A stretch of 52,909 nucleotides of DNA from a virus. How positions within the stretch are numbered: position 1 is the stretch's first letter; the number at the start of each line of letters is the position of its first letter. Location: the IMG/VR virus record IMGVR_UViG_3300035698_022524, positions 1 through 52,909 of that record. The stretch is one strand, 5' to 3'. The notes beneath the pieces were generated by a model that saw only the letters and a program-made list of their open reading frames with translations, had not been told where the DNA came from and did not search any database. Position numbers and translations under genes: made by a program. Positions 16,775 through 25,816 of the stretch are shown here, in pieces.

Positions 16775-18922
16775 ATGACATTAAAATTTAACCTGTCACC
16801 GTCGGCTATAAATTTGTATGAAGAGTCACAGTTATTGTTTTATTATACAAAAATAAAACCTGCTATGCCAGATACAAAAGTACCACAGGGTTATGGTGCT
16901 CTTGGAAGCGTCTGTCACGACACATTAGATTTATACGCAAAAGATAAAACTATTAATACACTAGATACATTTGATTTGTTTTACAAAAAACATAAATGTG
17001 AACATAAATTTGGAATTAACGGCAAACCAATACCTATCGCGCCATATATTAAATCATTGCGAGTTGGCATGGATTTATTAAATAATAAATATAATAATGT
17101 TATTGCAGAAGAAACAATAATGTTTCCTTTAATAAAAAATGACGATTATGAAATAAAAATTAAAGGAATTATAGATGTACAAGGGTATTTAACAGAAACT
17201 AACGAGTTTGTTATTATGGATTACAAAACGTCGTCGTCCGTTCCAGACGAAACAGATTTGGCTTTTCGTAGGCAAGGATTGCATTATTGTTATTCGGTAT
17301 GGAGAAAAAAAGGAATTGTTCCTGCCAGAATGATTTTTGAATATATTAAAATTGGCGAAGTTAGAGAATATAGATTCACAAAAGAAGATATGCTAGGTTA
17401 CGAAAAATATTTACATAAATTAGCATCAGATATTATGAGTAAGGGAACTGACATAACTAAGTACAAAATTGGAGATATTAGCGGGATTTTTAACGTTCAC
17501 GCAAAAAAATGCTTGCGTGAAAAATCAAGACGTGAAAGTAAGGATGCACACTTCAAACTTTATTTGAAGCATGCACGTGTTTACATTCGTGGGTATAGTA
17601 GTGACTTATTAACACGTGGCTTGAAGAAAGTTTTTAGCTATGAAGTGAAAGGAGCTAAATGGATAAAAGAGAAAAGTAACTGGGACGGTGTTAAGCGTTT
17701 GTATAAATATGGTGATAGAAGTTTAAGTATAGGTTTTTTGAGTAGATTAATAACAACACTTGAGCAATATTGTAAATCAACTGATAAAAATTTCACGTAT
17801 GAAGTTATTGACGATAGGGTACCAATACCGCTGGCTGATTTTAAAGATAAACTTTTATTAAAAACATTACGAGATGAGCAAGACTTTGCGTGTGATGAGC
17901 TTGAAATTTCTAAGGGTGGCATTGTTAGTGCTGCAACGGGTTTGGGTAAAACATTAATAGCTACGGAATTTATTAGACGTGTTAAAGTGCGAACCCTTTT
18001 CATTTGCGATACTATAGATTTGTTGAAGCAGACAAAAAAAGTTTTTGAAGAAGAGCTTGGTATTGAAATAGGACAGCTTGGTGCAGGCGATAAGGAAATT
18101 GATAAATGGGTAACGGTTGCAACATATCAAACTATAGCTAAAAACATGTCAGCTTATAGACAATTTTTAAGCTTACAACAGTGTGTTATTATCGACGAAT
18201 GTCAAATTTCATCGTGTGCCAGCGTGCTAGATATTGTAAAAATTTGTATGGGTGGAATATACTTTTGTGGATTTTCAGCTACTCCTTGGAGAATTGACGG
18301 AAATGATATGATGATTGAAAGTATATTGGGCAAGGTAGTTTATGAGTTTAAAACAAAAGACGCACAGGATAAAAATTATTTAGTTAAGGCTAACATTAAA
18401 TTTTATCATACACCATTAGTATCAGACGAAGCTGGTCATACTAACGACTATGCATATAATGTAATTGGTAATGAGTTTAGAAACAATATTATTGTGGACG
18501 AAGTGAATGAAACGGTAGCAATGAAGAAAAGTTGTTTAATACTTACTAAACTTATTAGGCATGGCGAATTATTACAAAAGTTATTACCAGGTAGTATACA
18601 CGTGCATAGTAAAACTGATAAGAAAGTGCGCGAAGAAATTTGGGAGCGAATGAGAAGTGGCGAAGCGTTGGTAGTTATTACAACAAATAAAATTGCAAGT
18701 AAAGGTCTTAATGTTCCTCCTCTACAAAAAATAATCAATGCTGGGTGTGATGGGAACAACCAAGCAGCAATACAATCACTTGGACGGGTTTTACGTTTGT
18801 TCCCCGAAAAAGAGTGTGGTGAATATATAGATTTTTTGGATAGTGGTAAGTACACCAAGAAATGGAGTAGGGTTAGATTAAAATCATTAAAGGAAGAAGG
18901 ACACGAAATAATAACGATATAA
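16775..18922 (+). CDS. RecB/Cas4-type nuclease fused to SF2 helicase
   Basis: 715 residues in two parts. The N-terminal PD-(D/E)xK nuclease of the RecB/Cas4 group has H48 in GSVCH, D134 in GIIDVQ, D149-Y-K151 and Q168/Y171. The C-terminal superfamily 2 helicase has Walker A AATGLGKT (386-393), DECQ (474-477), SAT in FCGFSATPWR, and motif VI QSLGRVLRLF. A linker of about 130 residues joins them. Fusion of an end-processing nuclease to a translocase suggests resection, recombination or degradation of competing DNA. Only a T-rich spacer separates it from the preceding gene. Confidence 0.8.
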   Translation: MTLKFNLSPSAINLYEESQLLFYYTKIKPAMPDTKVPQGYGALGSVCHDTLDLYAKDKTINTLDTFDLFYKKHKCEHKFGINGKPIPIAPYIKSLRVGMDLLNNKYNNVIAEETIMFPLIKNDDYEIKIKGIIDVQGYLTETNEFVIMDYKTSSSVPDETDLAFRRQGLHYCYSVWRKKGIVPARMIFEYIKIGEVREYRFTKEDMLGYEKYLHKLASDIMSKGTDITKYKIGDISGIFNVHAKKCLREKSRRESKDAHFKLYLKHARVYIRGYSSDLLTRGLKKVFSYEVKGAKWIKEKSNWDGVKRLYKYGDRSLSIGFLSRLITTLEQYCKSTDKNFTYEVIDDRVPIPLADFKDKLLLKTLRDEQDFACDELEISKGGIVSAATGLGKTLIATEFIRRVKVRTLFICDTIDLLKQTKKVFEEELGIEIGQLGAGDKEIDKWVTVATYQTIAKNMSAYRQFLSLQQCVIIDECQISSCASVLDIVKICMGGIYFCGFSATPWRIDGNDMMIESILGKVVYEFKTKDAQDKNYLVKANIKFYHTPLVSDEAGHTNDYAYNVIGNEFRNNIIVDEVNETVAMKKSCLILTKLIRHGELLQKLLPGSIHVHSKTDKKVREEIWERMRSGEALVVITTNKIASKGLNVPPLQKIINAGCDGNNQAAIQSLGRVLRLFPEKECGEYIDFLDSGKYTKKWSRVRLKSLKEEGHEIITI

Positions 18923-18942
18923 AAAAGTTTATATATTGGTTA
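18918..18942 (+). promoter_or_regulatory. TATA promoter of the clamp/polymerase genes
   Basis: ATAAAAAAGTTTATATATTG with GGTTATATTATTAATATTAA after it. It matches the element at 28154 over most of its length. It would start a transcript for the small ORF, PCNA, RFC, methylase and polymerase genes. Confidence 0.65.
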
Positions 18943-18972
18943 TATTATTAATATTAAATGTGGGGAATTTAA

Positions 18973-19167
18973 ATGGTAAAAGGCAAGATTAAATATAGAA
19001 TAGCAATACAACAATTTGATGTAACAGGTGAACCTAAAAATTTTGCGAATGTTATGATAAAAACGAAAAGAGATTTACATATAGTTGAAAACAAAATTAA
19101 TGAATTATTTGAAAAAGAAGTATACTTGGTTAAAACTAAAAAAACAAATAGACAATTGGAGGAATAA
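18973..19167 (+). CDS. Small protein upstream of PCNA, unknown
   Basis: 64 residues, basic, alpha/beta (KYRIAIQQFDVTGEPKNFAN then a Lys/Glu helix). It is the first gene behind the promoter, with TGGGG in the leader. It ends 2 bp before PCNA. No family recognised. Confidence 0.55.
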   Translation: MVKGKIKYRIAIQQFDVTGEPKNFANVMIKTKRDLHIVENKINELFEKEVYLVKTKKTNRQLEE

Positions 19168-19169
19168 AA

Positions 19170-19874
19170 ATGAAAATAAAACGAGAAATCTTAGAGAAAT
19201 TTTTGGATAAGGTGTGCTTAAGCGATGCAGAAGTTATTGTAGAAGCACGGTTTAATTTTACAGAAGCCGGATTACATACTGTTGCAATGGACGCCGCAAG
19301 TATTGTTAAGGTTGATGGTATGTTGAAAGCAAGCGCCTTTATTGAATATGAAGCAATTGGTGAAATTGGTGTACAAAACATTCCCGAGCACGTTAAAATA
19401 CTTAAGCGATTCAGTGATGAAACCGAAGTGCTTGTTGATGGTAACTTATTAACAATTAAAGGCGACAATAAAAAAGTAGAAACAGAACTTGTTGATGTAC
19501 AATTCATTGAAGCGAAAACAGCAACAGGTGACTTAGGGTGGGACGAACAAATACCATGCACTGGTAAAAGACTAAAAGAATTTTTAGATGATGTTATTAT
19601 GAATAGCGAATTTGAAATTGCATTAACTACAAATGATAAGTTTTTTAGCTTACATAATACTGGTAAGTTTAAATTTACACACAAGCTTGATGTACCAGAA
19701 GCAAAAGGTGGTGTGCTTGTTAAAGTTGGTGAAGCATTTGTAAGTTCAACAAAAAAGCTTACAGGTAATTTAATGTTTCATTTAAAGAGTGACTTTCCAA
19801 TAAAGGTTGTTGAGGAAACAGAACATAGTACAATAAGTGTAATCCTAGCTCCTCGAATCGATTCAGAGGAATAG
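19170..19874 (+). CDS. pcn: PCNA-type sliding clamp
   Basis: 234 residues, close to the standard archaeal PCNA length. The start has the PCNA first-helix pattern (ILEKFLDKVCLSDAEVIVEA) and FTEAGLHTVAMDAASIVKVD corresponds to the 'f.pdGi....D.shv.lv' motif. The C-terminus ISVILAPRIDSEE matches the conserved LAPRIE ending. It forms a ring that tethers polymerase and other factors; the RFC subunit gene follows 7 bp later. Confidence 0.9.
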   Translation: MKIKREILEKFLDKVCLSDAEVIVEARFNFTEAGLHTVAMDAASIVKVDGMLKASAFIEYEAIGEIGVQNIPEHVKILKRFSDETEVLVDGNLLTIKGDNKKVETELVDVQFIEAKTATGDLGWDEQIPCTGKRLKEFLDDVIMNSEFEIALTTNDKFFSLHNTGKFKFTHKLDVPEAKGGVLVKVGEAFVSSTKKLTGNLMFHLKSDFPIKVVEETEHSTISVILAPRIDSEE

Positions 19875-19881
19875 TTATAAA

Positions 19882-20802
19882 ATGGTTAATTTAAAAAATG
19901 CGGCGTGGAATATAAAACATAGACCTACTACAGTGATGGATGTGGTTTCAACATATAATGAGCGTATATGTAATTATCTGAAAGAACCAAACACCATTCC
20001 TAATTTTTTATTTTATTCAAGAATAGGGGGAACCGGCAAAAGTAGTATGGGGTTGGCAATAATAAAAGAGCTTGGGTGTGATAAATTAATACTTAACGCT
20101 TCATCTGATAGGAGTATTGATGTTACTCGTACAAAAATAAAAGAATTTGCACGTAGCAAGTCAACAAATGGAATGAAACGGTGTGTGTATTGTGATGAAG
20201 CGGAGAAATTCACAAAAGATGCTATGGATGCATTGAAAAATTTAATCGAGGAATTTGCCGAAAATACTTTCTATATTTTTACAACAAACAATATAAATAA
20301 AATACCACAACCAATGCAAAGTCGGTTTGCTGCAAAATATGAATTTATTAAACCAGATAAAGGCAAAATATTATTATACTTAAAAAAGATATGTGATATT
20401 GAAAATTTACTATATACCGATGAAGGATTAAATAAGATTATAAGTTTACATTATCCTAGCATAAGAGAATGCGTTAATATGTTACAAGATTTGTACATAC
20501 AAAAATTGGAAGTAAAAATAGAAAATATATCAAAACACGACGAAGAATTTAGTAAACTTTGGGGTCTAATAAAAGCACAAAAGTTTAATGAAATTAGAAC
20601 AGATATATTCACTAACGGTGTTGATTGTTTATTATTTAATAGGTGGTTGTTCTATAACATTATGGACGAAGGGCTAGATTTGAAAAAACAAATTAAACTT
20701 ACTCAAATTTTTAGTAGAACAGAGAAAGATATAAGTTTTGGCGCGGATGCAAATATAGTATTTATTGCAAGCGTACCAGAAATTATCATGGCGGTGAAAT
20801 AA
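19882..20802 (+). CDS. rfcS: Replication factor C small subunit (clamp loader ATPase)
   Basis: 306 residues. Walker A is GGTGKSS (49-55), preceded by the RFC box NFLFYSR; LNASSDRSID (71-80) is typical of RFC; Walker B is VYCDEAEK (DE 105-106); sensor 1 is FTTNN. The SRC box is altered to SRF (147-149). It loads PCNA on primer ends. No RFC large subunit is seen; a gp62-like protein two genes on may replace it. Confidence 0.9.
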   Translation: MVNLKNAAWNIKHRPTTVMDVVSTYNERICNYLKEPNTIPNFLFYSRIGGTGKSSMGLAIIKELGCDKLILNASSDRSIDVTRTKIKEFARSKSTNGMKRCVYCDEAEKFTKDAMDALKNLIEEFAENTFYIFTTNNINKIPQPMQSRFAAKYEFIKPDKGKILLYLKKICDIENLLYTDEGLNKIISLHYPSIRECVNMLQDLYIQKLEVKIENISKHDEEFSKLWGLIKAQKFNEIRTDIFTNGVDCLLFNRWLFYNIMDEGLDLKKQIKLTQIFSRTEKDISFGADANIVFIASVPEIIMAVK

Positions 20803-20803
20803 A

Positions 20804-21778
20804 ATGGGAGAACTAGAAAAGAAATTTATTGTACCACCATTTAGTATACTTGATACTAAACAAAAGTATTGGCAAGATAGAAAGAAGAAATGGATACAAT
20901 TGGGAATAAAAAGCGAAGTTGGTCGTGGTGATAATTTAACATTTGGAGATTGTGCAGAAAAACAAACAAAATATGGTAAGTGTAATACAAAAGCGGTTGG
21001 TGGAAATATTACCGATGAAGAGTATATGAAGAAATATGGCAAGCCTAGAAAAGAAATAAACGCCACAAGTATTTTTGACCCAGTGCTATGTGAATTGTGT
21101 TATAAATGGTTCACTCCAAAGGAAGGCAAAATACTTGACCCATTTGCCGGCGGTAGTGTGCGTGGTGTTATTGCATATAAGGAAGGGTACAATTATTTAG
21201 GGCTTGAATTAAGTGCCACACAAGTTGCCGCAAATAAACAGCAAGCTATAGATATGGACGTTAATCCCACTTGGTTACAGGGCGATAGTGATAAACTTTT
21301 AGACGAAGTGGCAAACGAATCATGTGATTTAATATTTACATGCCCACCATATGCTGACTTAGAAGTTTATAGTGACCACCCTGATGATTTGAGTAATAAA
21401 AGCTATGATGTGTTTTTACAGAAGCATGAAAGCATAATTAAAAAATGTATTACCAAATTAAAAGATAATAGGTTTGCTGTGTTTGTTGTTGGCGATGTGC
21501 GTGATAAAAAAGGAATGTATAGATGTTTTGTTGAAGACACTGTGAAATGTTTTACAAACAATGGCATGTTCAAATATAATGAAATAATTTTAGTGAATGC
21601 TATTGGTAGTTTACCAATACGTGTTTCTGCACAATTTAAAAGCAAGCGTAAGGTTGGTAAAATGCATCAGAATGTTTTAGTGTTTTTCAAAGGCTCTCCA
21701 GATAAAATTGTCGAAGATTTTAATGTATTAAATTTGTTTGTTGATAAGCAAAGTGCATTGGAGAAGTGGGGTTTATAA
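20804..21778 (+). CDS. DNA methyltransferase, N4-cytosine/N6-adenine class
   Basis: 324 residues. SAM-binding motif I is LDPFAGGSVRG (D112) and catalytic motif IV is TCPPYAD (about 179-185), in the order I then IV. The remaining beta strands of a Rossmann methylase follow (FAVFVVGDVRD). Because the catalytic tetrapeptide is CPPY, the target base cannot be told by eye. No restriction enzyme is adjacent, so a solitary protective or epigenetic role is likely. Confidence 0.75.
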   Translation: MGELEKKFIVPPFSILDTKQKYWQDRKKKWIQLGIKSEVGRGDNLTFGDCAEKQTKYGKCNTKAVGGNITDEEYMKKYGKPRKEINATSIFDPVLCELCYKWFTPKEGKILDPFAGGSVRGVIAYKEGYNYLGLELSATQVAANKQQAIDMDVNPTWLQGDSDKLLDEVANESCDLIFTCPPYADLEVYSDHPDDLSNKSYDVFLQKHESIIKKCITKLKDNRFAVFVVGDVRDKKGMYRCFVEDTVKCFTNNGMFKYNEIILVNAIGSLPIRVSAQFKSKRKVGKMHQNVLVFFKGSPDKIVEDFNVLNLFVDKQSALEKWGL

Positions 21779-21779
21779 T

Positions 21780-22283
21780 ATGGATATCTTTACCATTCTG
21801 AAAAATTTACAACTACAACGTGATTGTAAATGGATAAAAGATTTGGATGATAGAGATATACAACCTTTTATTATACAAAAATGGTTGAGCATGCATCAAA
21901 AAACTATGTATTGTGCTAGGTGGCTAAACAGGTATACATTCAACTTGCAACCAAAGCAATATTTAATGCTAGCCTGGTCTGTGATTAAAAAAACCAATTC
22001 ACCAGTATATATTAAATATATTAAGAAAGGCGAGAGCGAAGTAGAAAAAGATATAGAAGTATGGACTAAAATAAGAAAGCATTTAGCATTAAGCGATAAT
22101 GATTTTAAACATAGTGAAAAGTATTTATTGAAGTATGTGAATGATAATAAAGTTGAAGTTTTTAAAGGATTAGGTATAAGTAAAAAGCTATGGAAAATGC
22201 ATGGGTTGGACTTTAAGGATATTAAAAGTGGTGAAAAGAAAATAATAACAAAAAAGGTCAAGGGGTTAGATAAATGGTTTTAA
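21780..22283 (+). CDS. T4 gp62-like clamp-loader subunit with C-terminal PIP-box-like tail
   Basis: 167 residues from ATG 21780, 1 bp after the methylase stop. The segment DIQPFIIQKWLSMHQ followed by helical WLNRYTFNLQPKQYLML and YIKYIKKGE recalls the phage clamp-loader A subunit (T4 gp62 family). The C-terminus KKVKGLDKWF looks like a PCNA-interacting peptide (xxLDxWF) without the leading Gln. With RFC-S two genes upstream and no RFC-L, it may complete the loader. Family call is moderate; the tail is seen directly. Confidence 0.5.
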   Translation: MDIFTILKNLQLQRDCKWIKDLDDRDIQPFIIQKWLSMHQKTMYCARWLNRYTFNLQPKQYLMLAWSVIKKTNSPVYIKYIKKGESEVEKDIEVWTKIRKHLALSDNDFKHSEKYLLKYVNDNKVEVFKGLGISKKLWKMHGLDFKDIKSGEKKIITKKVKGLDKWF

Positions 22284-23764
22284 AAAATAAACAACCTATA
22301 AGAGTTTTAGAATTATTTGCAGGATATGGCGGATGTAGTTTCGCACTTAAGCAAGCAAAAATAGATTTTGAAACAATTGGGTTTAGCGAAATTGATAAGT
22401 ATGCAATACAATGTTATAAACAGAACCATGGCGATATAAAAAATTATGGTGACGCACAAAAAATTGTGGCAGAAGAATTACCAGACTTTGATTTATTGAC
22501 CGGGGGATTTCCATGTCAATCTTTTAGTATATCCGGAAAGCGTAAAGGGTTTGAAGAAACCAAAGGTACATTATTCTTTGATATAGTTAGAATTGCTAAG
22601 ATTAAAAAACCAAAGTTTATGTTACTTGAAAATGTCAAAGGGTTAGTGAACCATAATGGTGGCGACACATTTAAAATTATATATAGAACGTTGCGTGAAC
22701 TAGGGTATGGTGTAATATATAAAGTTCTTAATAGTAAACATTATGGTATACCACAGAATAGAGAACGAGTGTGGTTAATTTGTAAGCTTGGTGGTTGGGA
22801 TTTTATGGAGTTTACACTTCCCAAGAAAACGTCATTGAAATTAACAATAAAAGACATACTAGAAAAGGATGTTGATAGTAAATATTATTTAAGTGAACGA
22901 ATGATTGCTGGCATTAAGAAATCAAACTATCAGGATAGAAAACCACTCAATATTGATAGAGAATGTAAAACTTTGAAAGTTGGCGGTGACACACCATGCT
23001 TTAAAAATGATAAATGTGTTGTAGCTGGAACTTTAAATGTCATTGCAAAGAAGCGAAGTTTTGAAACACCAAAAGAAATCAATGAATACTTAAAAAGCAA
23101 TAAAGGTGCTTTTACTATTGACCAACTTGCAACCGCTCTTAATATTCCAAGCACACAGGTTGCACATTATTTTAGAAGTGATGCAAGTCGAACTATACCA
23201 TCACCTGAAATATGGTTAAAATTAAAAACATTATTAAAGTTTGATGATAAGTTTGATAAGAATGTGATTAGTGTGTATGAAAAATTAATAACATTTGAGC
23301 AAAGTAGACGAATTTATAGTAGTGATGGGTGTAGTCCAACAATCAGTGTTGCGAAAGAATCAGTTATTGCTGATTGGAGATATGATGAGGGATTAAGAAT
23401 TAGAAAAGATAATTGTAGTCCAACCTTGACACGGGCAATGGGCGATGGTGGTGGACATGTACCACTAATTTGTGCAAGCCGTGGGCGTGATGGCACTGAC
23501 AAAACAGAGCAACACCTTGAATATAGAAAGGATGAGTGTAGTAATACATTAACAAGCGTACAGAAAGATAATTTGCTTATGGTAAATCACGGCTGGCGAA
23601 GACTGACGCCGAAAGAATGTTTCCGTTTGATGGGTTTTTTGAACGATGAGATTAATTTGGATGGTATTAGCGACACACAACGATATAAACTGGCGGGCAA
23701 TGGCTGGGATATAAACGTGGCAAGTTTAATATTGGGTAATATGTTCAAGGGTGTTAAATTTTAA
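22274..23764 (+). CDS. DNA cytosine-5 methyltransferase (Dcm-like)
   Basis: 496 residues. Motif I is LELFAGYGGCS (13-22), motif IV GGFPCQS with catalytic C81, motif VI LLENV (118-121), motif VIII QNRERV (161-166), and motifs IX/X lie at the end (TPKECFRLMGF, LAGNGW). The long target-recognition region contains an inserted helical domain (EYLKSNKGAFTIDQLATAL...STQVAHYFRSD) resembling an HTH. It also has three Cys-Ser-x-T repeats (GCSPTIS, NCSPTLT, ECSNTLT). It overlaps its neighbours at both ends (10 bp and 1 bp). Confidence 0.88.
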   Translation: MVLKNKQPIRVLELFAGYGGCSFALKQAKIDFETIGFSEIDKYAIQCYKQNHGDIKNYGDAQKIVAEELPDFDLLTGGFPCQSFSISGKRKGFEETKGTLFFDIVRIAKIKKPKFMLLENVKGLVNHNGGDTFKIIYRTLRELGYGVIYKVLNSKHYGIPQNRERVWLICKLGGWDFMEFTLPKKTSLKLTIKDILEKDVDSKYYLSERMIAGIKKSNYQDRKPLNIDRECKTLKVGGDTPCFKNDKCVVAGTLNVIAKKRSFETPKEINEYLKSNKGAFTIDQLATALNIPSTQVAHYFRSDASRTIPSPEIWLKLKTLLKFDDKFDKNVISVYEKLITFEQSRRIYSSDGCSPTISVAKESVIADWRYDEGLRIRKDNCSPTLTRAMGDGGGHVPLICASRGRDGTDKTEQHLEYRKDECSNTLTSVQKDNLLMVNHGWRRLTPKECFRLMGFLNDEINLDGISDTQRYKLAGNGWDINVASLILGNMFKGVKF

Positions 23765-25023
23765 TGGTTGAAAAAATATTAATATATGATATCGAAACAG
23801 CGACAATAGATGGTAAACCAAACCCCAATAAAGATATATTAAAAATATTTGGTTGTTATAGTTATATAACTAAAAAATATTATTATTTAACAAGCATTGA
23901 AGACATACAAAAAACAATTGAAGCACATGATTTCCTCGTTGGTTTCAACACGTTAAAATATGATAATATTGTGTTGTATAATAGTGGATTAAAAGATAAA
24001 ATGTTCACTAATAAGTTTGGTGATGCAAGCTTCAAGTACAAGAACAACATTGACATGATGGATGTTTTTAAGAAGCGTGCAGGCGCTATGAAGATTAAAA
24101 AAGGCATGCTTGGCGAGTTACTAATGAGCTATAGCTTGGATTTTATATCCAAAACTATTGGTATAGTAACGGATGAAGATGGTAAGATTAAAGATTTTGA
24201 TTATAGTGTACTAAGTAAAAATTCATGGAACCCAGAGGAGAGAAAATATATAATTGATTATACTCAGCGTGATTTAGATGTAACAATGAAAATGTATGAG
24301 TGGTTGGAAGCTTATTTTAAAGATTGGCGTACACTTGTTTCTCAAAAAGACGTAAGTAATAAACAATATTTGACTTGTACACCAGCGGTTTTTGCATATA
24401 AAGCAGTTTGCAAGATGGCATTATTAAAAGAAGAATATAATAGTAATGCAGAAAGAAAAATAAAATTTGGTGGTGGTTATGTTGCACTACCTACTGGCGA
24501 AAGGTTTGAAGGCAATATTCTTCTGTTTGATTTTTCTTCACTTTATCCAAACCTATTTATTATGGGGAATTTATTTGCAACCGATTGTGATTGTTGTAAT
24601 GATGAAGAATTATGGAAAGGGGATGGATTTTTTAATATTATAGGAGGCACATGTAAAAAGAAATTACATTTACTTAGTGAAACATTAAAAAATGTATATA
24701 TAAAACGTGTAGAGTTAAAAAAAATATTTTCACCCAAGGAATATTCATTAAAAATAGTAATAAATTCTCTCTATGGTGCAATATCAAACCCTGTATTTAA
24801 AAATGTTTATAATTTAATAGCAGCTAAAAATTGTACATCTTTAGGACGACAATTTATTTTATATTCACGTAAACGATTTAGAGAAGCAGGATATAAAAAT
24901 ATAATGAGTGATACAGATAGTATAGCAATTCTAATACCAGAAGGAAAAACAAAAGAAGACGCAGAACAAATAGCTAATAGCATTGTAGATGAATTATTAT
25001 CACACATGCCGTTTGCGTGGTGA
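23764..25023 (+). CDS. polB: DNA polymerase family B, N-terminal part (exonuclease + palm)
   Basis: 419 residues. Exonuclease motifs: Exo I YDIET (D9, E11), Exo II NTLKYD (D67), Exo III YTQRD (Y166, D170). Polymerase motifs: A LLFDFSSLYPNLF (D256), B KIVINSLYGA (K330-A339), C MSDTDS (D383, D385). There is no N-terminal domain before Exo I, so the enzyme is compact. The chain stops at SHMPFAW just after the palm; the thumb is encoded after a homing endonuclease gene, at 25810. Start overlaps the C5 methylase stop by 1 bp (TAATG). Confidence 0.9.
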   Translation: MVEKILIYDIETATIDGKPNPNKDILKIFGCYSYITKKYYYLTSIEDIQKTIEAHDFLVGFNTLKYDNIVLYNSGLKDKMFTNKFGDASFKYKNNIDMMDVFKKRAGAMKIKKGMLGELLMSYSLDFISKTIGIVTDEDGKIKDFDYSVLSKNSWNPEERKYIIDYTQRDLDVTMKMYEWLEAYFKDWRTLVSQKDVSNKQYLTCTPAVFAYKAVCKMALLKEEYNSNAERKIKFGGGYVALPTGERFEGNILLFDFSSLYPNLFIMGNLFATDCDCCNDEELWKGDGFFNIIGGTCKKKLHLLSETLKNVYIKRVELKKIFSPKEYSLKIVINSLYGAISNPVFKNVYNLIAAKNCTSLGRQFILYSRKRFREAGYKNIMSDTDSIAILIPEGKTKEDAEQIANSIVDELLSHMPFAW

Positions 25024-25030
25024 AGTATAT

Positions 25031-25056
25031 AATAAAAACATTCATATATAATAACA
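25031..25056 (+). promoter_or_regulatory. Promoter of the inserted homing endonuclease gene
   Basis: AATAAAAACATTCATATATA, closely resembling the tandem element at 36421-36472 (ATAAAAACATTTATATA). It lies about 20-40 bp before ATG 25073 and predicts a leaderless mRNA, so the endonuclease carries its own promoter. Confidence 0.5.
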
Positions 25057-25072
25057 AGTTTAATACAATATA

Positions 25073-25816
25073 ATGAAAAAAGGACAAAAAAAAGGAGAAC
25101 GTTGGGGAAAAGAGATACCTTGCCCTATTTGTAATACTCTTTTTTATGTTTCTATTGCAAATAAAGATAGAAAAACTTGTAGTAAAAAATGTATGTATGA
25201 ATGGAAGAAAAAAACATTAGGTGAAGACAAAAAATGTATATATTGTAAAAAAATATTTCATACTGCAAAATGTACGAAACGAAAATATTGTTCAAGGAAA
25301 TGTTACTTCGATAATTTAAGGGAAAACAAGCACTTACATCCAAATTATGGTGGTGGCAAATATATAAAATGTAAATTATGTGATAATTTATTTTGGACTA
25401 CCCCATATTATGAGAAAAAAAATCATACTTATTGTTCGATGAATTGTTATATGAAAGACCCACAATCTCCAAATAAACAATATGGTGAAAACAATCCTAT
25501 GTTTAATAGCAAACATAGGGAAAGTGTGCGCAAAGCTATAATTGAACACATAAAAAAGACAAGTGGTTTTGGTATAGGAAAAAATGAAAAAAATTTATTA
25601 GACCATATGGAAATATGGTACAATATAAAAATTATTAGGTCATATGAAACATGTGGGTATATATTAGATGGGTATTGTAAAGAATTAAATATATCATTTG
25701 AAATTGATGAAAAACACCATAATGAAAAAAAGATTAAAATTAAAGACAAAAAAAGACAAAAAATAATTGAAACAAAATTAAAATGTATATTTATACGGGT
25801 GAATGATGAATGGTAA
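25073..25816 (+). CDS. Homing endonuclease (zinc-finger repeats + EDxHD/Vsr-like nuclease) inside polB
   Basis: 247 residues. Three treble-clef-like CxxC...CSKKC/CSRKC/CSMNC modules occupy residues 15-125. The C-terminal nuclease resembles the Vsr/EDxHD group: YILDGYCKELNISFEIDEKH, then a Lys-rich helix and CIFIRVNDEW. It sits between the palm and thumb coding parts of polB and overlaps the thumb ORF by 7 bp. Flanking non-coding sequence (about 50 bp upstream, none downstream) is too short for an ordinary group I intron. It therefore looks like a freestanding gene that split its host. Confidence 0.75.
   Translation: MKKGQKKGERWGKEIPCPICNTLFYVSIANKDRKTCSKKCMYEWKKKTLGEDKKCIYCKKIFHTAKCTKRKYCSRKCYFDNLRENKHLHPNYGGGKYIKCKLCDNLFWTTPYYEKKNHTYCSMNCYMKDPQSPNKQYGENNPMFNSKHRESVRKAIIEHIKKTSGFGIGKNEKNLLDHMEIWYNIKIIRSYETCGYILDGYCKELNISFEIDEKHHNEKKIKIKDKKRQKIIETKLKCIFIRVNDEW

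Noticed and set aside
19850-19875. tRNA-like TCGAATC sequence
   Set aside because: It lies in the coding end of PCNA and no cloverleaf can be drawn; no tRNA genes were found in the window.
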